This document shows, piece by piece, positions 45,345-55,331 of a stretch of DNA of 64,000 bases (positions within the stretch are counted from its first letter, which is position 1; the number at the start of each line of letters is the position of its first letter). The stretch spans positions 496,001 to 560,000 of the forward strand of contig JAFKGK010000002.1 of NCBI GenBank assembly GCA_017307165.1, read 5' to 3'. Below the pieces are notes generated by a model. That model saw nothing but the letters and a program-made list of their open reading frames with translations, had not been told where the DNA came from and did no database searches. Made by a program: the position numbers and the translations under genes. Source of the DNA: Candidatus Melainabacteria bacterium (GTDB lineage: Bacteria > Cyanobacteriota > Vampirovibrionia > Obscuribacterales > Obscuribacteraceae).

Positions 45345-47453
45345 ATGCCTGACCTCAGGCGCACAGGCCAAAAGGTCGACTATATCAGCAATCTGCGCGC
45401 GCTGCTCACCCTCGTGCGTGGTTTAGCTCAAGTCTTTTTGGTCTTTGCGACACTAGGGATCACAGTAGTCGGCATACTCATTGCCCAGGAGCTGGCGCGC
45501 ATCCCTGATTTGGGCTTTCTCAAAGACTATCGCCCAGTTGACGCCATATCTATATATGATCGCGACAACAAGCTCATCGAGACAATCGATCAGGGGCTAC
45601 CGCGCACGGTGATATCGCCAAAGAGCATACCGGACAATGTGAAATGGGCAGTGTTGGCCGCTGAAGACAAGAGATTTTATCAGCATCACGGAGTCAGTCC
45701 AGAAGGCATAACGCGAGCGATGCTCGCTAATTTGAGCAAACTCAGATTAGCCGAAGGCGGATCGACCATCTCGCAACAACTAGCCAAAAACCTCTTTTTT
45801 GTCGACGAAAAACGCACAGGTATAGTCAAACTGGCCGAGATGGTAGTGGCATACCAGATCGAATCTCGCTACAGCAAAGAAGAGATACTGGCCCTCTATC
45901 TGACCGAGATCTATTTTGGCAACTCGGCCCGCGGGATCGAGCAGGCAGCGCAAAAGTATTTTGGGCATTCGGCCAGCCGTCTAACTGTAGCCGAGGCGGC
46001 TTTTTTGGCTGGCATAATTCGTGCTCCTTCTTATCTGGGCTCGCCTCAACATCGCAAAGAGGCGATCGTCAGACAGCACCAGGTGCTGGATGCGATGGTA
46101 GAGGCCGGCTTTCTCAACCAGGCGGATGAACTCAAGGCGGAAGCAACCCCGCTTGCCTTTACGGATACGGCTCGACAAAACCCCAGGCATATAGTGCCCT
46201 TCAAAAAGTATCCCTATTTTATCTCTCTGGTACTGGATACGGTGCGCAAGCGCTTTGACAATCACGAGATCGGCCTCAATGGCATCAAGATCTATACCAC
46301 ACTCGACCAGACTGCTCAGACCATTGCCGAGCAGACCCTGGCGCGACAGATCAGATACGCTCCACCGGGCATCCAAGAAGAAGCCCTGGTGGCTCTATCG
46401 ATAAAAGACGGCTCGGTGCTTGCCCTCGTGGGTGGTGCGCATGATTTTTGGAAAAATCAATGGAATTGCGCCGTCAATGTCCACACTGCAGGTTCTTCGC
46501 TCAAACCTTTCATCTATCTGACGGCCTTTACCTCAGGCATTGCAACACCGGAGTCTACGGTCTCCGATACGCCTTTCACCATGGAAGACGAGAACGGCAA
46601 AAAGTGGACGCCCAAAAATTTTGACGGCAAATACATGGGCGAGATCACGATCCGCGAGGCCCTTGTGCAGTCGCGCAATATGTGCACGATCAGGACTCTC
46701 GAACAAGTCGGTATCGCCAATGCCATCAATACGATCAGACAGGCCGGTATCTCGACGCCAATACATCCCTCTCTCTCCCTTGCCCTGGGCAGCCCGGCCG
46801 TTACTCCGCTCGAACTCGCAGGTGCCTATGGCGCTTTTGCGCGAGGCGGCGTCAGCATCACCCCCTGGTTTATCAATCGCATCGAGGATGCGCGTGGGAG
46901 AGTCCTGGATATCAATCAACCGATCATGCATCGTATCTTTCCGCAAGAGCAGACGGCCTGGATAGTCGATCTCTTGAGCGAGGTAGTCAGAAGGGGGACA
47001 GGTACGCAAGCACGTTTGTCTGCAGCGCATCCGGTGGCAGGCAAGACAGGCACGGCTGATAAGGCAAAGGACATCTGGTTTGTCGGCTTTACTCCAGAGA
47101 TCGTTACCTGCGTCTGGGGCGGTGGCGACGAAAAAAGCCCCATCGCCGGCAGCCACGTGACCGGAGGGACTGTGATGGCTCAGGTATTCAGGGCCTTCAA
47201 TACAGCCTACTACCAAAAATTTCCTGCCGTTACTGGTGCCGCGCTACCTACCTCAAAATATTATTCAGAAAAAACGCCGGTCAAGACAGACAAGCCACCC
47301 AGTCACAGCAATGACGTACCCTACTGGCAGATCGACTCGAGCACCCCGATGCAGCAAGCTGCACCACAAGCGGTGCAGGTCAACTCCAATGTACAAAAAT
47401 CGCACTCCGAGCGCCTGCAAAAAGGCGTGACCGAGTATCACTGGGATAATTAG
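45345..47453 (+). CDS. Class A penicillin-binding protein (transglycosylase/transpeptidase)
   Basis: A 702-residue bifunctional peptidoglycan synthase. One membrane helix (~25-50) is followed by the glycosyltransferase 51 domain (~75-240) with catalytic Glu in AAEDKRFYQHHG and GGSTISQQLAKN. The transpeptidase domain (~310-600) has the SxxK serine in AGSSLKPFIYL, the SRN triad in VQSRNM and KTGTADKAKDIWF. A ~80-residue Ser/Pro/Gln-rich tail ends the protein. AAGGGGAG precedes the ATG. The class corresponds to PBP1A-like enzymes of diderms. Confidence 0.95.
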   Translation: MPDLRRTGQKVDYISNLRALLTLVRGLAQVFLVFATLGITVVGILIAQELARIPDLGFLKDYRPVDAISIYDRDNKLIETIDQGLPRTVISPKSIPDNVKWAVLAAEDKRFYQHHGVSPEGITRAMLANLSKLRLAEGGSTISQQLAKNLFFVDEKRTGIVKLAEMVVAYQIESRYSKEEILALYLTEIYFGNSARGIEQAAQKYFGHSASRLTVAEAAFLAGIIRAPSYLGSPQHRKEAIVRQHQVLDAMVEAGFLNQADELKAEATPLAFTDTARQNPRHIVPFKKYPYFISLVLDTVRKRFDNHEIGLNGIKIYTTLDQTAQTIAEQTLARQIRYAPPGIQEEALVALSIKDGSVLALVGGAHDFWKNQWNCAVNVHTAGSSLKPFIYLTAFTSGIATPESTVSDTPFTMEDENGKKWTPKNFDGKYMGEITIREALVQSRNMCTIRTLEQVGIANAINTIRQAGISTPIHPSLSLALGSPAVTPLELAGAYGAFARGGVSITPWFINRIEDARGRVLDINQPIMHRIFPQEQTAWIVDLLSEVVRRGTGTQARLSAAHPVAGKTGTADKAKDIWFVGFTPEIVTCVWGGGDEKSPIAGSHVTGGTVMAQVFRAFNTAYYQKFPAVTGAALPTSKYYSEKTPVKTDKPPSHSNDVPYWQIDSSTPMQQAAPQAVQVNSNVQKSHSERLQKGVTEYHWDN

Positions 47454-47476
47454 AAAGATCGCGACGCGACCTGCCT

Positions 47477-49279
47477 TCAGCTTTGCAAAGACGTGCTGTA
47501 CAGACGCGCATATAGGCCGTTCTGAGCCATCAGACTCTGGTGATGGCCGGATTCGACGAGGCGCCCCCCGGCAATGACATTGATGAGGTCGGCATTGACT
47601 ATGGTGGATAGCCGGTGTGCCACAACGAGGCAGGTGCGCCCGCGCATGAGAGGAGTGAGGGCTTTCTGGATGATGGCTTCGTTTTCGGTGTCGAGAGCGC
47701 TGGTAGCCTCGTCCAGCACGAGGATCTCAGGGTCTTTGAGCAAGACTCGAGCAATGGCTATACGCTGCCTTTCTCCACCGGACAGCTTATGCCCTCTTTC
47801 ACCGACTATGGTGTCGTAGCCATCTGGCATGGCTTGTATGGCCTCGTGTATATTGGCTTTTTGGCAGGCTTCCGTGATCTCCTGAAGAGTAGCGTCAGGC
47901 CGGGCATAGAGCAGATTGTGAGCAATCGTATCGTGAAAGAGATAGGTCTCCTGGCTGACGATGCCGATATGCTGGCGCAGGCTGTCGCGGGTCATATGCT
48001 TGATGTCGATACCGTCTATGGTGATATCGCCCGAGCTAGGGTCATAGAGGCGAGGCAGGAGATTGATCAAGGAGGACTTGCCTGCGCCTGATGGTCCGAC
48101 AAAGGCTACGACCTGACCTGGCTCGATGACAAATGAGATATCATCGAGAGCCTTGCGCTCACCGGTCTCATCATACTGTAGAGTGACATTGTTAAAAGCT
48201 ATGCGCCCCTGTATGCCGGCGATGGCTATGGCCCCTTCGCTGTCCCTTTCTTCTTGCATGTCCAGATAATCAAAGATACGCTCAAAGACCGCCAGGGCAG
48301 AAATAATCTGCACCTGCACACCGGCAAGAGCCGAGACGGGAGTATAAAGACGTGCAAGCAGACCGACAAAAGATACGAGCACACCGGTGGTGATATCACC
48401 CTTGATAGCAGCTAAACCACCCCAGAGCCAGATGACGCCTGGACCGATGACTACCATGGCAGTGATAGCCATCATAAACCAGCGTCCCACTAGAGCTACA
48501 TTTACCTCTAGTTTCATCAAGTCGCTGGTGATCTTGTAAAAGCGTTCGTGCTCGTAGCGTTCACGGCCAAATGACTTGACCAGCTGGATCCCGGAGACAG
48601 ACAGCGTCTCTTGGGTTGCAGCCTGTAGTTCATCTTTTTTTGTACGGGTCTTTTTGCGCGCCTCGTACATGCGTCGGCCGACCGGCCAGAGCGGTAGCAC
48701 CATCAGCGGCACTACAGCTACCGAGACCAGCGCAAGTCTCAAGTCAAGCAAAAAGATAGTGACAAGAGTAGTGGCGACTGTGATTACATTGGTGACGATC
48801 GAGACAAGGGTGCCGGTTACAACGGCGTCGACTGATTCGACATCGCTGGAGACGCGATTCATTATTTCGCCTGTCTTGGTAGCGGTAAAAAAGCTCAAGG
48901 GCATGCGATGCAAATGAGAGACCAGAGCACAATTGAGATCGCGGATGATGCTTTCGCCGACGAGGGCATTGAGATAACCCTGATAGACGCCAATGAGACC
49001 GGAGCCGATCGCAGATACCACCATCAGGACGACGTAGGTGGTGAGAGCAGACTGATCGTGATGCGCAAGCGCCTTGTCTATGATGGCAAGGGTCAAAAGC
49101 GGAGGAGCCAGCCCGAGCAGGCTGTTGATAAAAATAGCCGCGATTACCTGGCACTCCATCCACCAATAGGGGCGAAAGAGCCGGGCTATGCGTCTGAGAT
49201 CGGCACGGCCCTTGAGCCTTTGGCGCTCGGGGTTGTACATGCTCGACCACATGAGATAAACAGGTGGGCCGCTAAACAT
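47477..49279 (-). CDS. ABC-type exporter, MsbA/lipid-flippase-like
   Basis: A 600-residue half-transporter with a six-helix membrane domain (~25-320) and a C-terminal ATPase domain: Walker A GPSGAGKSS near 400, signature LSGGERQRIAIARVLL, Walker B EILVLDEATSALD and H-loop VVAHRLST. It works as a homodimer or heterodimer, probably flipping lipid-linked substrates in the inner membrane. An MsbA role in lipid A export is plausible because the window encodes lipid A synthesis, but drug or peptide export cannot be excluded. Start uncertain; M at 49240 (MYNPER) is an alternative. Confidence 0.9.
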   Translation of the reverse strand: MFSGPPVYLMWSSMYNPERQRLKGRADLRRIARLFRPYWWMECQVIAAIFINSLLGLAPPLLTLAIIDKALAHHDQSALTTYVVLMVVSAIGSGLIGVYQGYLNALVGESIIRDLNCALVSHLHRMPLSFFTATKTGEIMNRVSSDVESVDAVVTGTLVSIVTNVITVATTLVTIFLLDLRLALVSVAVVPLMVLPLWPVGRRMYEARKKTRTKKDELQAATQETLSVSGIQLVKSFGRERYEHERFYKITSDLMKLEVNVALVGRWFMMAITAMVVIGPGVIWLWGGLAAIKGDITTGVLVSFVGLLARLYTPVSALAGVQVQIISALAVFERIFDYLDMQEERDSEGAIAIAGIQGRIAFNNVTLQYDETGERKALDDISFVIEPGQVVAFVGPSGAGKSSLINLLPRLYDPSSGDITIDGIDIKHMTRDSLRQHIGIVSQETYLFHDTIAHNLLYARPDATLQEITEACQKANIHEAIQAMPDGYDTIVGERGHKLSGGERQRIAIARVLLKDPEILVLDEATSALDTENEAIIQKALTPLMRGRTCLVVAHRLSTIVNADLINVIAGGRLVESGHHQSLMAQNGLYARLYSTSLQS

Positions 49280-49319
49280 AAGTAAACTATAGCCGGTCCA
49301 GCAAATTATTTAGCTGCGA

Positions 49320-50054
49320 TTAAAGGCCCAGAAAACCTTTAAATTTGTCCCTGGCATTGGCCTTGGGGCGGTAAAACTCACCTGTCCAGCTAAGGTTGCC
49401 TGGGGCGGCATTCATAGTTTTTTGCGAAGAAGAGGCCATGCCATATAGGGCATCGAGAATGGCACGACAGCGATAGGTTGCACCAACACCCTTGACCTTG
49501 AGTGGCTGTCTCTTGTATCGATTGGTGCTCTCATCGATATCTCCAATATATCTAGAATACTCCGGTTCGATAGAGTGCCCCTCTAAGATCAGATCAGGTT
49601 GCGCATAAAATGTGCATAGCTCGTCAAGGACGTGCTGCTCGGCAAGCAAATCATAGGCTATGAGCTGGCGGTTGGTTATATAGCGGGAGAGTTGCTGGTG
49701 CAAGGCGCTAAATGGCTGCGCGTTAAAGACCACCGAGTATTCGAGGCCATGCTCGGCGATGAGGTTGGCGGGGATTTCTTCTTGTGGCTTGAGCATCGAC
49801 TCAAAGACGACTCTCCCTTCGGGGCTGAGGAGAGAACACGAAAACAACTTGATCGCACTGCCACTTGCAGTGGTGGGGCAGGCCATGCGCGTAATCTTGG
49901 ATGAGTAAATCAACCAGTCGGTCGAATCGATCAGGTAGCGGGACCACATGATGGACTTATTGCGCTCGAGATCCGACTTGATCTCTGATTTGGACTCGCT
50001 TTTGTTGGCTTGATTTACTTCGACCACTTCGTCTGTTTTGTCGGCATTAGTCAT
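49320..50054 (-). CDS. Degenerate DnaQ-like (RNase T fold) protein
   Basis: 244 residues. After a charged N-terminus (~1-32) the protein follows the layout of DEDDh exonucleases: a strand region (SPEGRVVFESMLKPQEEIP), the AEHGLEYSVVFNAQPFSALHQQL helix typical of DnaQ-like proteins, and LIAYDLLAEQHVLDEL in place of the canonical second acidic motif. The first DxE and the last HxxxxD motifs are missing, so nuclease activity is unlikely. It resembles the exonuclease-like half of the protein at 53499. A binding role is possible; function unknown. Confidence 0.55.
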   Translation of the reverse strand: MTNADKTDEVVEVNQANKSESKSEIKSDLERNKSIMWSRYLIDSTDWLIYSSKITRMACPTTASGSAIKLFSCSLLSPEGRVVFESMLKPQEEIPANLIAEHGLEYSVVFNAQPFSALHQQLSRYITNRQLIAYDLLAEQHVLDELCTFYAQPDLILEGHSIEPEYSRYIGDIDESTNRYKRQPLKVKGVGATYRCRAILDALYGMASSSQKTMNAAPGNLSWTGEFYRPKANARDKFKGFLGL

Positions 50055-50142
50055 AGCTTGATCTTCTGTGTATTACGGGTAGATTTCCCATATTTTAGAC
50101 AATGATCGGTTTTGCGGCATTAACACTTTACAAGGATCTCTG

Positions 50143-52476
50143 TCATGGCCCATACAGTCTCTGGATAGTTTTTCTATCTCTAAGAGAAAGATCTTTGGAT
50201 TGTGTCTTCCAGTACATCATATCCAGCCCGCCTGGCGAATGCCCCAGTCCCAGAGCATGACCAAACTCATGTGCCACCAGAGTCGCAAACGCCTCTCGAG
50301 CAAAACTAGACATCTTTGTGTCTTTATGGTTCCCATCCTGACTCTCAAAATCGGCTGCACGACAAAACACTTTTATATGCGTCCTAAACAATAAATCCGG
50401 CCGCCCCTCAACATAAGACGCTGTCGTCCTCCCTGCCGAGCTATAAGGTATATCGTCATAAGACATCACCCTCTCCACATAGATCTGGGCATCATCCACT
50501 GCACTGACAAACTCCAGCTTGATTGGCGACCCTTCAAAGTTACTCCAGCGCAATATATTTTGCAAAACGAGATCGCGCAGGGCTCCCGCAAAGCCATGCG
50601 CCCGCGTATCATCCACGTAGACCCTTAAAACCGGCGTCTTGGCAAGATCAAACTTGTAAACAGGCTCAGCCTGCAGATAATCACCATCACTCACGGGTGA
50701 TTTTTTGCGTGAGGTCAGATTGTAATCGATATCATCTATCGTCCATCCCAGCCTATCAAATTGGTCTTGATCCCAGACCTTGCTATCATCTTTTTTGGAC
50801 TTGGCCATCTCGCGATAGGCACGCTTAAACCACAATCTTGCCTTTCTAAAGTCACGCGTCGCGACACTATTTTGACCAAGCAGATCATGCAGTTGCGCCC
50901 TTGCCAAATGCCAATCCGCAAGCGGTCGAGGTCTCTGCTCAGCAAGAGCACCATACTCATCGATCAGGAGGCTATAGTGCACCACCGCATCACGATTTGC
51001 CTGGCCACCCATGCACTGCTCCACATAGGCTGCTTGCCAGATCGCACCCATCAAGCCGTCTCTGTCCTCTCGCATGCTTCTGAGTCTTATCAGCACTTGA
51101 TCGGCTGCCAGAGCCTCATCATAATCACTTGTCGCTATGGAGGCATCAGCATACTCTTGCAGGACCGAGTCGACATTGGCGGCATACGCCTTATCCTCAT
51201 GCACTTTTTGCAGATCCGGCTTTAAGATATCATCGAGGCCTAGCAATGATTTGTAGCGTATAAGTATCTCGCGTGCCTCATGACCACGACCGGCATTGAT
51301 GCAGATCCGGCTCATCATAGTCGCCTTGCCGATATCTGGCAGCGTACCAGAAAAATTTAGAGCGCACTGCATATAGTGTAAGGCCTGCGTCGTATTGCCC
51401 TGCCAATAATAAGACTCTCCGATATCATAGGTGATGGCACTCAAAAGGTCGCGATGCACATCACCATCGCCCTGCAGGATAGCCAGAGCACGCTTAAAAC
51501 AAGCGATCGCCTCAGGCAGACGTCCATCTATTTTTTTTGTATAAGCCAGACTATTGAGCAAGAGCGCGACTTTAAAATCAAGCTCGGGCTTACCGGCGAT
51601 CCGATCGATAAATCTTAGTTGCTCATCAATCCAGTCATCGGTGAAGGGCCTATCGATATAAGCCAATTTGCGTAAATCATCCGACAAGACGATCAAGCGA
51701 TCCAGCTCATGCATATACTGGTCCTCATCTTTGTCTGTCACAGGCACCATTGGCAATGGCGTGAGATAAAACTGTTTTGCCTGGTATCTGCCAAATTGGC
51801 CCTTATCGAGTTTTGCTCTGACCCGAGGCGACAGTAGATCTATGGCATCATCGGTCGCTTTTTTATCTCTCCCAGCCAAAAAATCGATCAAAAAGATCAG
51901 GCGCGCCTCTCTATCTTTGAGATCTCTGGCCTTTTTACGACCAATCAGAGCACAGCATGCCCTCTCTATGCACTCACCAATTTTTTTTGCATTTTTTTCC
52001 TCATCCAGCCTTTGTAGATGAGATGCCATGCTCAAAAAAGCCGCTGCTTGCCTCTCACCATCACCGTCACTGAGTGCGATCCGCTCGATAGCCCAGCTAT
52101 GCAAGACGATCGGGTCTGTTATAAGACATTCGATCAGGCGAGTGGCGACATTTTGGTTGAGAGCCCTCTGTCTTGGCCCCACAGCTTGCTCGCGATCGAG
52201 CGCTGCATCAAAACGCCTGACTGCATTGATTGCATCAGGTGTGAGACTCTCTGCCCGCTTGATCTGGGGAAACAAAAAAGAGTCTTCGGATGCCGTCGCC
52301 GGCTGGCCTAGCCAGACTAGAGCCAGAGCGCCCAGTGAGAGCGACCTTGCGGTAAAATCAAGAACGCGCCTCGCAATAATGGAGTTGGGTAGATGAGCGA
52401 TTACACCAGTCAGATCGGCAGCGTCCTCGATAAAGTAGTGGCCGGCAGCAAGGGCATCATGGGCATGATCGATCAA
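50143..52476 (-). CDS. TPR protein with C-terminal matrixin-like zinc protease domain
   Basis: Up to 777 residues. A hydrophobic signal-like segment (~42-62) is followed by helical repeats (~100-560; TPR-like units such as ALHYMQCALNFSG) and a C-terminal metalloprotease domain with HEFGHALGLGH, the HExxHxxGxxH zinc motif, followed by a Met turn in LDMMY. It is probably exported and processes periplasmic or extracellular protein. The start is unclear: the open frame to 52476 overlaps a divergent gene, and no ATG lies between there and the signal segment; ATT or another rare start near 52380 would give a normal signal peptide. Confidence 0.75.
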   Translation of the reverse strand: MIDHAHDALAAGHYFIEDAADLTGVIAHLPNSIIARRVLDFTARSLSLGALALVWLGQPATASEDSFLFPQIKRAESLTPDAINAVRRFDAALDREQAVGPRQRALNQNVATRLIECLITDPIVLHSWAIERIALSDGDGERQAAAFLSMASHLQRLDEEKNAKKIGECIERACCALIGRKKARDLKDREARLIFLIDFLAGRDKKATDDAIDLLSPRVRAKLDKGQFGRYQAKQFYLTPLPMVPVTDKDEDQYMHELDRLIVLSDDLRKLAYIDRPFTDDWIDEQLRFIDRIAGKPELDFKVALLLNSLAYTKKIDGRLPEAIACFKRALAILQGDGDVHRDLLSAITYDIGESYYWQGNTTQALHYMQCALNFSGTLPDIGKATMMSRICINAGRGHEAREILIRYKSLLGLDDILKPDLQKVHEDKAYAANVDSVLQEYADASIATSDYDEALAADQVLIRLRSMREDRDGLMGAIWQAAYVEQCMGGQANRDAVVHYSLLIDEYGALAEQRPRPLADWHLARAQLHDLLGQNSVATRDFRKARLWFKRAYREMAKSKKDDSKVWDQDQFDRLGWTIDDIDYNLTSRKKSPVSDGDYLQAEPVYKFDLAKTPVLRVYVDDTRAHGFAGALRDLVLQNILRWSNFEGSPIKLEFVSAVDDAQIYVERVMSYDDIPYSSAGRTTASYVEGRPDLLFRTHIKVFCRAADFESQDGNHKDTKMSSFAREAFATLVAHEFGHALGLGHSPGGLDMMYWKTQSKDLSLRDRKTIQRLYGP

Positions 52477-52752
52477 ATGCTCTACAAGAGCCTGGTGGGC
52501 TTTTTAAAGAGTGACGACTACGAGGCCGTTGCCACCGCTCTCGACCAATTGACCAAAGAAAAGAAAAATATCAGTATCCCGCCGATTTATTTTGTTGCTA
52601 AGGCCCATCCAAATGAAAGAGCGCGGGCCAAGGCTGCCGAGTGTTTAAAGGCATTTGGCCAGGATCAAATGATATCCGAGCTCACTGCCGGTAAAAACGT
52701 CCAGGATGCCACGCACGCGCTCATCAATGAGTACGGCAATTTTAAGGGCTAG
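52393..52752 (+). CDS. Small soluble helical protein
   Basis: 119 residues, all-helical by composition, with no membrane segment. The sequence has a repeat-like core (EAVATALDQLTKEKKN ... ERARAKAAECLKAFG) that could be a degenerate HEAT-type pair. The ATG at 52393 has GGAG seven to eight bases upstream. It is divergent from the TPR-protease, whose annotated open frame overlaps it, and stops just before a convergent secreted protein gene. No family assigned. Confidence 0.6.
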   Translation: MSDYTSQIGSVLDKVVAGSKGIMGMIDQMLYKSLVGFLKSDDYEAVATALDQLTKEKKNISIPPIYFVAKAHPNERARAKAAECLKAFGQDQMISELTAGKNVQDATHALINEYGNFKG

Positions 52753-52759
52753 ACCAGGG

Positions 52760-53440
52760 TCAAAAACCTCCGACACCACCGCCGAGCCACCGTCTACCGC
52801 CGCCCATGCCATAGCCGTAGCCACCGAGCATGCCGTAGCCACCCACTGAGTTGTAGGTGCCGTCAGCCGGAGTATCGCCCCAGGATGCCGCGCCCATCTC
52901 GGACTTGAGCTCGTTAAACTGGTTGATCTGCATCTGCTGGTTAAACTTGACCTGCTCGCGCTGATCCTCCTGGTTTTGCCGCATATCGTTGATATCGTTG
53001 CCGAGATTGGCCACCGCTGTCATCTGAGTCTTGCGGAGATTGGCAATCTGTTGATCCAGGGTCTGGATATAGGCGATCTGCCTCTGCCTGTATTCGTCGT
53101 CTTGACGGATCCAGGACTCGAGCACCTGCAGCTCTCCTGCCTTAGAACCGGACAGAGCAGCAGAACCGGCTTTTTTGAGGCCCTCGATCTGCCTGATCTG
53201 TTTTTCTACTGATAATCTGTACTTGGCCTTGGATGCCTCCTCGGCACTCAGCTCCATAGACGCCTTGTCACGATCGTGCTGCAACTCGCCAATCATGCCC
53301 TGATCCGTGCGGATCATCGACTGCTCGTCGCCATAGATCTCCTGATTGGCACCAGCTACCTGTGCCATCACCGGCCCAGGAGCCCAGACACACAGACCTG
53401 CCAATGCGACTATAGATAAAACCCTATCGAGACTTTTCAT
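52760..53440 (-). CDS. Secreted coiled-coil protein with Gly/Tyr-rich tail
   Basis: 226 residues. A signal peptide (1-~26), a long charged coiled coil (~45-180, heptads in QIRQIEGLKKAG and QLDQQIANLRKTQ) and a Gly/Tyr/Trp-rich tail (~195-226, GGYGMLGGYGYG) that could mediate self-association. It matches the secreted protein at 35942 in ingredients. Family unknown. Nothing in the neighbouring genes explains it. Confidence 0.65.
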   Translation of the reverse strand: MKSLDRVLSIVALAGLCVWAPGPVMAQVAGANQEIYGDEQSMIRTDQGMIGELQHDRDKASMELSAEEASKAKYRLSVEKQIRQIEGLKKAGSAALSGSKAGELQVLESWIRQDDEYRQRQIAYIQTLDQQIANLRKTQMTAVANLGNDINDMRQNQEDQREQVKFNQQMQINQFNELKSEMGAASWGDTPADGTYNSVGGYGMLGGYGYGMGGGRRWLGGGVGGF

Positions 53441-53498
53441 GATTTTTGCCTTATAGCGCCACTACTTTTTCATACCCGTTCGCTAGCTAAACACACAC

Positions 53499-55331
53499 CT
53501 ATGTACCGACTACTGCGTCCGATATTTTGCCTGCCAGTCTCAGCCGAGTCTGAGCCGTCAGCCCAAAGGCTTTGATGGCGAGCTTTTCGATCCGTCCCAA
53601 CTCGGTATGGAGGACTCTCATCCGGTCGTAGGTTTGTATCGTTTCTTTTATATCTGCCCAGGCAAGATACGCCCTCGGGCCATATTGCAAGGACAGACCA
53701 CGCTGTATATTTTTGCTATCCAGTCTTTGATCTAGCTCTTGCACTTTTATATGGCCCTTAGATACCGACAATGTACGCGGGAGCGTCTGTTTGAGCTTTT
53801 TGACCGATAGACCGCCAGGGTCCAAAAAGACACCGCGACACTCCAGTAGAGTCGAGAGCCTGCGGGCCATCACCAGTTGCCGACAAAAACGCAAGACTAT
53901 GCCATGCAGCATGCCGATGACCTGGGGGTCTGTGATTTCTGTTTCTTCTAATTCTTCTGTTTCGTCAGTTTCATCTATTTCTAAAGACTCCAGACTCAGT
54001 CTCACCGCTTCTCTCCATGCGGCTTTCTCATTATTTATTTCTCGCCGCGTCACGCCCATATAAAAGGCTATGACTCTGCGTACATCTGCCACATTGGCTG
54101 CGCCCAGCAAATCTATAAGCTCCTGGTGATATTGCACCAGGCAGCGATCCAGCTGCTCTTGCTCCACCATGTCCCACAAGATAAAAGTATCACCCGTGCC
54201 GGCAGCAGCGGCTTTAAGCAGATCGGTCACATATGACAGCGACTTGCCCGGCAGAGGGCCAATGGGAAATTGCTCGGATTGGAAGTCCATGGTTTGCGAA
54301 AAAGAAGCATCCACAAACTCGATGGTACGATCGTACTGCTTGAGCGCCCGATTGTAAGGTGGCTGATGCTCGGCGATCAGCTCATGCTCCAATAAAGCAG
54401 CCTCTAGACTCGATGCCACCTCGATGGTCTGGATATCGTAAATCTGGCAGATCAGCTCCTTTGTCTTGGACGCCTTGCCCTTGCGACCTGTAAAATAGCT
54501 GTTGACACGGCTCTTGAGCGAGGTCGCCTTGCCTACGTAGAGTATGCCGCCCTGGGCACCCATCATCTTGTAGATACCGGGCACCATAGGCAGGGACAAT
54601 CTCGTAAGCCTTTCGACGGCGAGCAGATAATCGGTACTCTTGTCTTTGACGCCTTTGCTCGCCTGGCGCCTGGGCAGAGGTGTCGCCAGATATTGCCTGA
54701 GTCCAGCTACGTCTTTGATGCCGGCTGCCGACAGGTCATCCACGAGGCGGCACCATATATGATGCGTGACGGCGACATGCTCACGGGCGCGTTTCATCTC
54801 TGGCATGTTGAGGCCAAAATATCCACCGAGCGCGCGTATGGCCCTGGACGGCAGATCAGGATAGAGCCGCTTGGCGATCAGACAGGTACAAAAATAATCA
54901 AAGGCCGTATTGCAATTGTCATCGTTTGCACCATTGCGATAAAACATGCGCTCGACAAAGACAGACTCAAACTGTGCATAGTGAGCTACAGCGTATCTCT
55001 TTGCACCAGGAGCCCCGAGTCCAGCCATTGCGCAATCGGCCTGGATCTCATCCCGCACGACGTCCTGAGCCAGGGCAGAGAGCATGTCCTCGTCGGTGAT
55101 ACCGGTGATCTTTTTGATGCGCGGGTGCAAGATCTCGCCCTCAGGCAGGGCCACAAGCCTGGTCTGCACCTTTGCAGGGCTTAAGCCGGATTGGCGCGCT
55201 GACGCCAAAAGCCAGCCTATCTCCAGCAAATGCGAGCTGGCTGGACTGGCTCCTGTGGTCTGACAATCGACCAGCAAGACCGGCAGGTCTTGCAACAATA
55301 TCGAGTCCATAGTCATATCATCGCTACTCAT
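53499..55331 (-). CDS. DnaQ-like exonuclease-fold plus GIY-YIG endonuclease
   Basis: About 610 residues. Residues 1-205 are DnaQ-like, but the first motif reads DCQTTG (D22, Q24) where DxE is expected, and the second reads AHYAQFES, so catalysis is probably lost. Residues ~245-345 are a GIY-YIG endonuclease like the UvrC N-terminus: GIY 252-254, YVG 265-267, R275 and E310 all present. The last ~260 residues are helical and unclassified. Stand-alone versions of DnaQ/GIY-YIG fusions occur in nucleotide excision repair. The start (55331) overlaps the helicase end by eight bases; M at 55316 or 55310 is possible. Confidence 0.8.
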   Translation of the reverse strand: MSSDDMTMDSILLQDLPVLLVDCQTTGASPASSHLLEIGWLLASARQSGLSPAKVQTRLVALPEGEILHPRIKKITGITDEDMLSALAQDVVRDEIQADCAMAGLGAPGAKRYAVAHYAQFESVFVERMFYRNGANDDNCNTAFDYFCTCLIAKRLYPDLPSRAIRALGGYFGLNMPEMKRAREHVAVTHHIWCRLVDDLSAAGIKDVAGLRQYLATPLPRRQASKGVKDKSTDYLLAVERLTRLSLPMVPGIYKMMGAQGGILYVGKATSLKSRVNSYFTGRKGKASKTKELICQIYDIQTIEVASSLEAALLEHELIAEHQPPYNRALKQYDRTIEFVDASFSQTMDFQSEQFPIGPLPGKSLSYVTDLLKAAAAGTGDTFILWDMVEQEQLDRCLVQYHQELIDLLGAANVADVRRVIAFYMGVTRREINNEKAAWREAVRLSLESLEIDETDETEELEETEITDPQVIGMLHGIVLRFCRQLVMARRLSTLLECRGVFLDPGGLSVKKLKQTLPRTLSVSKGHIKVQELDQRLDSKNIQRGLSLQYGPRAYLAWADIKETIQTYDRMRVLHTELGRIEKLAIKAFGLTAQTRLRLAGKISDAVVGT

